Part shown: positions 13,561 to 17,209 of the stretch, one piece after another | Position numbering within the stretch: position 1 is the first letter of the stretch | Layout: every line of letters begins with the position of its first letter | Origin: Chryseobacterium gleum | GTDB taxonomy: Bacteria > Bacteroidota > Bacteroidia > Flavobacteriales_D > Sanyastnellaceae | Assembly: GCA_945883885.1 (NCBI GenBank) | Contig: CAMCYM010000008.1 | Coordinates: forward strand, 1 to 17,209 | Direction of reading: 5' to 3' | Length of the DNA stretch: 17,209 nt | Position numbers and translations under genes: made by a program | The notes under the pieces: generated by a model | Seen by the model: the letters and a program-made list of their open reading frames with translations, nothing else | Told to the model about the DNA's origin: nothing | Databases searched by the model: none

Positions 13561-15822
13561 CTATTGCAGGAGCAAATTGCCCGGATCGTGGTCGGCAAGG
13601 ACCTCGAAGAGCAAGCCCGCATGGGTCGAGATGTGGCGGTCCTTCACCGGAGCGCCTGGGAAACCGGTGAAGGTCAACCCTGCAATGACGCTGATGTCGC
13701 GGAAGCGCCGACGGGCCAACTCCGCAGCATTTACACCGTTCAAAATGTCCGCGCTGAGCCCCTCAGTTCCCAGCACGTCTGGCCCCAACAAATCCTTGAC
13801 CGGCCAGGGCGCCTCGGTCAGCAGCTCGAATCCGTAGTCGTTGCACGCCCATGTAAACGTGCGCGGCATGCGCACACTCAGCCGGTGTGCGCACACCATG
13901 GCCAGCGCCTCGTGGACGAGCCGGCCCGCAAATGGGAACACCGCGACGTGCACTCCGTCTTCGTCGGTATAGGTCTCCACGAGCGTCTCGTTTCGGCGTG
14001 GCACCTGCGACCGGGTACGTTGAACGGATATCAGGGGCAAAATGCGCTCAATTTCCGCGGATCTCGGCGCGGAATCGTGTGCTTCTCCAGCCTGCTCGAG
14101 GGCCCGCCGCAGGCCCTGTGCGAGCTCCGAACTCAGCGGAAGCCGCCCCCCTTGGTAGGAAGGAACCCGGCGCGTATCGGCCGCGGACCGGGTGACGTAC
14201 AGCGTGGATTCTTTGCGCCGGACGAACGCAAGGCATTCGCCGGCGAACCAAAACGCGTCCCCCACCTCCAGCGACGTCGCAAACGACGCCTCCACATGTC
14301 CGAGTGCTCCACCCCGCTGCCCGACCCGCACCACGCGGAAAAGCGGATCGGACACGATGGTCCCGATGGACATCCGGGCACGACGGGCCACCCGCCCACC
14401 CGCCATTTTCCACACCTCACCCGGAAGGACGCGCCGGTAATCGCTGTAGGCCGCCAGCGCCGGGCCGCCCGTAGCGATGAAGTCCAGGCACCACCGCCAG
14501 GTCGCCTCGTCGAGGGTGCGGAAGGCCCAAGTACGTTCCGCAAGCTTGCGTGCCGTATCGGGGACCAAACCATCGCCCAGCGCAAGGGTGCACAAGAACT
14601 GCACGAGCACGTCCCAGCAGCCCTCAAGCGGAACCCGAGGCTCGGTGACGCCCGCCTGAAGCGCCTCGCGCAGGGCGACGCATTCGAGAAGCTCGAGGCC
14701 GTGGGTGGGCACGAAGTGGATGCGGGAGGCGGCGCCGGGGCGGTGGCCGGAGCGGCCCGCGCGCTGGGCGAACCGCGCCACGCCCTTCGGTCCGCCGATT
14801 TGGACCACCGCCTCGACAGGTCCGAAGTCCACACCGAGGTCCAGCGAGCTCGTGCACACCACGGCGCGGAGGGTGCCGTCCCGCAAGCCGTCCTCCACCC
14901 ACCTGCGGACCGTACCATCCAGCGATCCGTGGTGGACCGCGAGCACCCCGGCCAGGCCCGGCTCCGCTTCGAGCAGGTGCCGGTACCACAGCTCGGCTTG
15001 GGCGCGCGTGTTCGTGAACACCAGCGTCGAGCGGTGGGCGCGGAGAATATCAACCACCTGCGGGACCAGACCCAGCCCCAAATGTCCTGCCCATGCCAGC
15101 GGGGCAAAGGCCTCCGGCATGACCGGAACCACCTCGGTTTCCTTCGCGATGGGCGGATCGACAAAAACGACTTCGTCCAGCCGGGCTGGGCCGACGAGCA
15201 CCTCCGCGGCTTCGCGCGGGTTGCCCAAAGTGGCACTTAACCCCCAAATCCCGAGGTCGGGGTTTAGCTCGTATAGGTACTCCCGTGCGCACTCGAGGGC
15301 GACGCCCCGCTTCGTCCCGAGCAACTCGTGCCATTCGTCGACCACCAGCCACCGGAGCCCGGCCAGGGTCGTGCGGTTCCCGGGCGAAGCGATCAGGTGG
15401 TGCAGGGATTCGGGGGTGGTGACGAGGAGTTCGGGGAGGGCGGTGCGCTGGGACCGCCGTTCTGCCGCGGCCGTATCGCCCGTGCGGACACCGACCCGCC
15501 AGCCGAGGGAGAGTCCGTCCGCGGCTTCCGTGAGGCTCAAGGCAATTTCGTGGGCCAACGCGCGCACCGGCGTGATCCAAAGGAGCTGCAATCCGGCCGG
15601 GCCGCGGGCGTCGCGCTGCAATCCGTCGAGCAAAGCGCCGAGGCCGACCGCGAGCGTCTTGCCAGAACCGGTGGGAGCGGTCAGCAGGCCGCTCCGACCG
15701 GAGAGCAGGGCGCTCCAGACTTCGGTTTGGAACGCCTGCGGCACCCGGCCGCGGGCGGCAAACCACGCCTCGCCCTCCGCGAGCAAATTTGTCCCCTTCG
15801 CGTTCACGCGTATCTTCGGCAT
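13561..15822 (-). CDS. Ligase-associated-type DEXH box helicase, truncated by an in-frame TAG
   Basis: This superfamily 2 helicase of the Lhr-like, DNA-ligase-associated DNA damage response group has 753 residues to the TAG and would be about 820 with the tail. Motifs: Walker A TAPTGSGKT (48-56), TPVRALAHE, TTPESLH, DEWH (162-165), SAT (196-198), TSSLDLGVDF (324-333) and motif VI QRAGRSGH (353-360). Lhr-specific C-terminal sequence follows, up to STHAGLLFEVLADHDPGNLLLQ, where TAG interrupts. A CAG to TAG change would restore the family pattern. Start is ATG 15822; GTG 15807 or TTG 15786 are alternatives that would free the divergent promoter from coding sequence. The usual partners (ATP-dependent ligase, exonuclease, metallophosphoesterase) are not in the window. 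Confidence 0.88.
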   Translation of the reverse strand: MPKIRVNAKGTNLLAEGEAWFAARGRVPQAFQTEVWSALLSGRSGLLTAPTGSGKTLAVGLGALLDGLQRDARGPAGLQLLWITPVRALAHEIALSLTEAADGLSLGWRVGVRTGDTAAAERRSQRTALPELLVTTPESLHHLIASPGNRTTLAGLRWLVVDEWHELLGTKRGVALECAREYLYELNPDLGIWGLSATLGNPREAAEVLVGPARLDEVVFVDPPIAKETEVVPVMPEAFAPLAWAGHLGLGLVPQVVDILRAHRSTLVFTNTRAQAELWYRHLLEAEPGLAGVLAVHHGSLDGTVRRWVEDGLRDGTLRAVVCTSSLDLGVDFGPVEAVVQIGGPKGVARFAQRAGRSGHRPGAASRIHFVPTHGLELLECVALREALQAGVTEPRVPLEGCWDVLVQFLCTLALGDGLVPDTARKLAERTWAFRTLDEATWRWCLDFIATGGPALAAYSDYRRVLPGEVWKMAGGRVARRARMSIGTIVSDPLFRVVRVGQRGGALGHVEASFATSLEVGDAFWFAGECLAFVRRKESTLYVTRSAADTRRVPSYQGGRLPLSSELAQGLRRALEQAGEAHDSAPRSAEIERILPLISVQRTRSQVPRRNETLVETYTDEDGVHVAVFPFAGRLVHEALAMVCAHRLSVRMPRTFTWACNDYGFELLTEAPWPVKDLLGPDVLGTEGLSADILNGVNAAELARRRFRDISVIAGLTFTGFPGAPVKDRHISTHAGLLFEVLADHDPGNLLLQ
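15788..15818 (+). promoter_or_regulatory. Promoter of the secreted repeat-protein gene
   Basis: TTTG (15788-15791), exactly 19 bases, then TATCTTCG (15811-15818) fits the Bacteroidota -33/-7 pattern with one mismatch in total. The predicted start of transcription is about 20 bases before the ATG at 15844. It is the best promoter in the window. It overlaps the first codons of the divergent helicase gene if that gene starts at 15822. Confidence 0.65.
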
Positions 15823-15843
15823 GTCATTTGGACTCAAATCTGC

Positions 15844-16611
15844 ATGAAATACAGTTCTCTGCTCCTCGCGTTCGCCGCCACACTTGCATGCGTGAACCCT
15901 TCGTTTGGACAAGTGGAGGAAGAAGGCAAGCCGTTGATTTCCCAAAAAGAGTACGACGAAATGCTCATGTGGATGGTCAACGGGAAGTACGAAAAGGTAC
16001 TCTACAAGGCCATTCGCTACACCGAATCGGAGAAAACCGCGAACGAGCCCCTGCCCTACGCCTACATGGCAGAAGCCTATTTCCGGATCCACCAGAGCGA
16101 CGACGCAAAGCTCAAAGAACTGTACCCCACGGCGTTGAAGGAGTCTATGAAGTATGCACTGAAGTTCGTGAAGAAAGACAAGGCCGGCACCTTCGTTCCG
16201 GAGTACACGAAATTCTTCAACGAACTCCGGCGGGCTTTCATGAACGATGCCGAGATGAATTTCAGCGACGCGAAGTACCCGAAGGCAAAGACGAACTACA
16301 AGAATCTCATGACCTTAGACCCCAGTGACATCGGGGCTACCGTGATGTATGGAACGGTCATGTGGCTATCTAAGGCGAAGCGCGATGCCGAGGAGGCTTG
16401 GGCAGAGGCGAAGCGCTTGCTGACAGAAAATGGTGGGAAAGGCCTCGAAGAAGTCCAAATCGACTTGCTGCGCTACGCCGTCATCACCACGGGCGAAATG
16501 ATGGCCTCCGAAGGCAACCGCGTCGGAGCACTCGAGTGGTTCACCCTGACCGAAACCCTGTTCCCGAACGACCGGGAAATGGAAGCGGTCCGCAAATCCA
16601 TCGAACGCTGA
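15844..16611 (+). CDS. Secreted protein, probably TPR-like helical repeats, function unknown
   Basis: This 255-residue protein has a clear signal peptide (MKYSSLLLAF onward, cleaved near SFG-Q at residues 21-23, a Gln after the cleavage site being common in Bacteroidota). The mature part is Lys/Glu-rich and helical, with spaced segments resembling TPR helices (YDEMLMWMVNGKYEKVLYKA, LPYAYMAEAYFRIHQSDDAK, AEMNFSDAKYPKAKTNYKNL, GALEWFTLTETLFPNDREM). No lipobox, enzyme motif or sorting domain is visible, so a periplasmic adaptor is a reasonable inference. It is monocistronic: it has its own promoter, and its TGA directly abuts the stop of the convergent oxidoreductase gene. Confidence 0.85.
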   Translation: MKYSSLLLAFAATLACVNPSFGQVEEEGKPLISQKEYDEMLMWMVNGKYEKVLYKAIRYTESEKTANEPLPYAYMAEAYFRIHQSDDAKLKELYPTALKESMKYALKFVKKDKAGTFVPEYTKFFNELRRAFMNDAEMNFSDAKYPKAKTNYKNLMTLDPSDIGATVMYGTVMWLSKAKRDAEEAWAEAKRLLTENGGKGLEEVQIDLLRYAVITTGEMMASEGNRVGALEWFTLTETLFPNDREMEAVRKSIER

Positions 16612-17209
16612 TCAGACGGTCGCCACGGCCGCCTTCCGCCGCGCTGCCTGCACACCAGGCTTGAGCGGACGCTCCCCTGCTGCGTACATCCGTTCGATGA
16701 TGTCCACGACCTTCAACCCTTCGAGGGCGTTCGTGGCAATCCGTTCATTTCCTCGCAAGGCAGCAACCACGTTGTCGTAGACGAGGTGGTGGTTCGCCGC
16801 AGACCCTTTGTAGTGGCCGTAGTCGTTCGCGGGGCTTGCTTCTGGCAACTCAGGCAGCGTGTATCCTTCGATGTCGCAGTACGCCACCTCGTTCATGTAC
16901 TGCCCGCCTACCTTGACGGTGCCCTTCTCACCGAGAATGGTCAACGTGCTCGCGAAATTCGTCCGGTCGACCGCGGTGGAGAACGTAAACGTCCCGCTTC
17001 CCCCCTTCACGAACTCAAACGCCACGATGCCACTGTCTTCGAAATCGGTGCTGTGCGCATGTGCCACGTCATAAAACCGCGACGTGATGTCCGTGATGTC
17101 GCCGAACAGCCAGTACAGGATGTCGATGAAGTGGCTGAACTGCGTGAACAACGTCCCGCCGTCGAGGTCCAAGTCGCCCTTCCACGGGGACGCCCCGTAG
17201 TACCGGTCG
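16612..17209 (-). CDS. Gfo/Idh/MocA family oxidoreductase, C-terminal part
   Basis: About 198 C-terminal residues of an NAD(P)-dependent sugar-type dehydrogenase are present; the N-terminal Rossmann domain lies beyond the window end. The segment YYGASPWKGDLDLDGGTLF, then TQFSHFIDILYWLFGD, is typical of the substrate-binding half of this family, near the catalytic His of H-x-x-D. The pattern resembles members acting on UDP-linked amino sugars (WlbA/WbpB-like) in surface polysaccharide synthesis, but the substrate cannot be fixed from this part. An internal TTG at 17172 is not a real start, because the frame and family similarity continue to the window edge. It ends with TGA abutting the convergent gene. 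Confidence 0.88.
   Translation of the reverse strand, partial: DRYYGASPWKGDLDLDGGTLFTQFSHFIDILYWLFGDITDITSRFYDVAHAHSTDFEDSGIVAFEFVKGGSGTFTFSTAVDRTNFASTLTILGEKGTVKVGGQYMNEVAYCDIEGYTLPELPEASPANDYGHYKGSAANHHLVYDNVVAALRGNERIATNALEGLKVVDIIERMYAAGERPLKPGVQAARRKAAVATV

Noticed and set aside
13564..15240. Long open frame on the + strand opposite the helicase
   Set aside because: No motifs, and the opposite strand carries a complete set of helicase motifs.
1..17209. Search by eye for CRISPR repeats, tRNA or rRNA genes, insertion sequences and integrase sites
   Set aside because: No regularly spaced repeats, cloverleaf-like sequences, transposase motifs or terminal inverted repeats were seen.

Overview
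The window (about 17.2 kb, GC-rich, roughly 60% by eye, apart from one AT-richer patch near 1.7-2.2 kb) looks like chromosome of a high-GC member of the Bacteroidota, probably Flavobacteriales-like. The evidence is a PorD/DUF4835 type IX secretion gene, a Bacteroidota-type RNA polymerase omega subunit inside the typical bamD-omega-coaBC-porD-recN order, a TonB receptor with an N-terminal carboxypeptidase-regulatory-like domain, no visible Shine-Dalgarno sequences, and promoter-like sites matching the Bacteroidota -33/-7 pattern (TTTG, 19 bases, TAnnTTTG, here often TAYCTTYG).

Left edge, + strand: the end of paaA, then paaB, paaC and paaD with overlapping start and stop codons. These are subunits and a maturation factor of the phenylacetyl-CoA epoxidase; paaE is not in the window. 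A hairpin at the paaD stop may end this operon. A small unrecognised gene of clearly lower GC follows (1826-2212) and runs tail to tail into the next block.

Minus-strand block (6.0 to 2.2 kb): an alpha-oxoamine-synthase-type PLP enzyme, truA, and an MsbA-like ABC exporter, apparently one transcript. Plus-strand block (6.0 to 11.0 kb): bamD, omega, coaBC, porD, recN, tightly packed. The two blocks diverge from a very short shared region with two -7 boxes only 16 bases apart.

Right part: a minus-strand TonB-dependent receptor (13.3 to 11.0 kb) converges on recN. Upstream of it, also on the minus strand, is a ligase-associated-type DEXH helicase. It is interrupted by a single in-frame TAG; the last 66 codons continue in the same frame and read as the normal C-terminus of the family. 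Divergent from the helicase is a secreted, probably helical-repeat protein with a good Bacteroidota promoter, followed tail to tail by the C-terminal part of a Gfo/Idh/MocA oxidoreductase cut by the window end.

Most of the window is housekeeping. The points most worth a second look are the interrupted helicase, the AT-rich orphan gene, and the overlapping divergent promoters.
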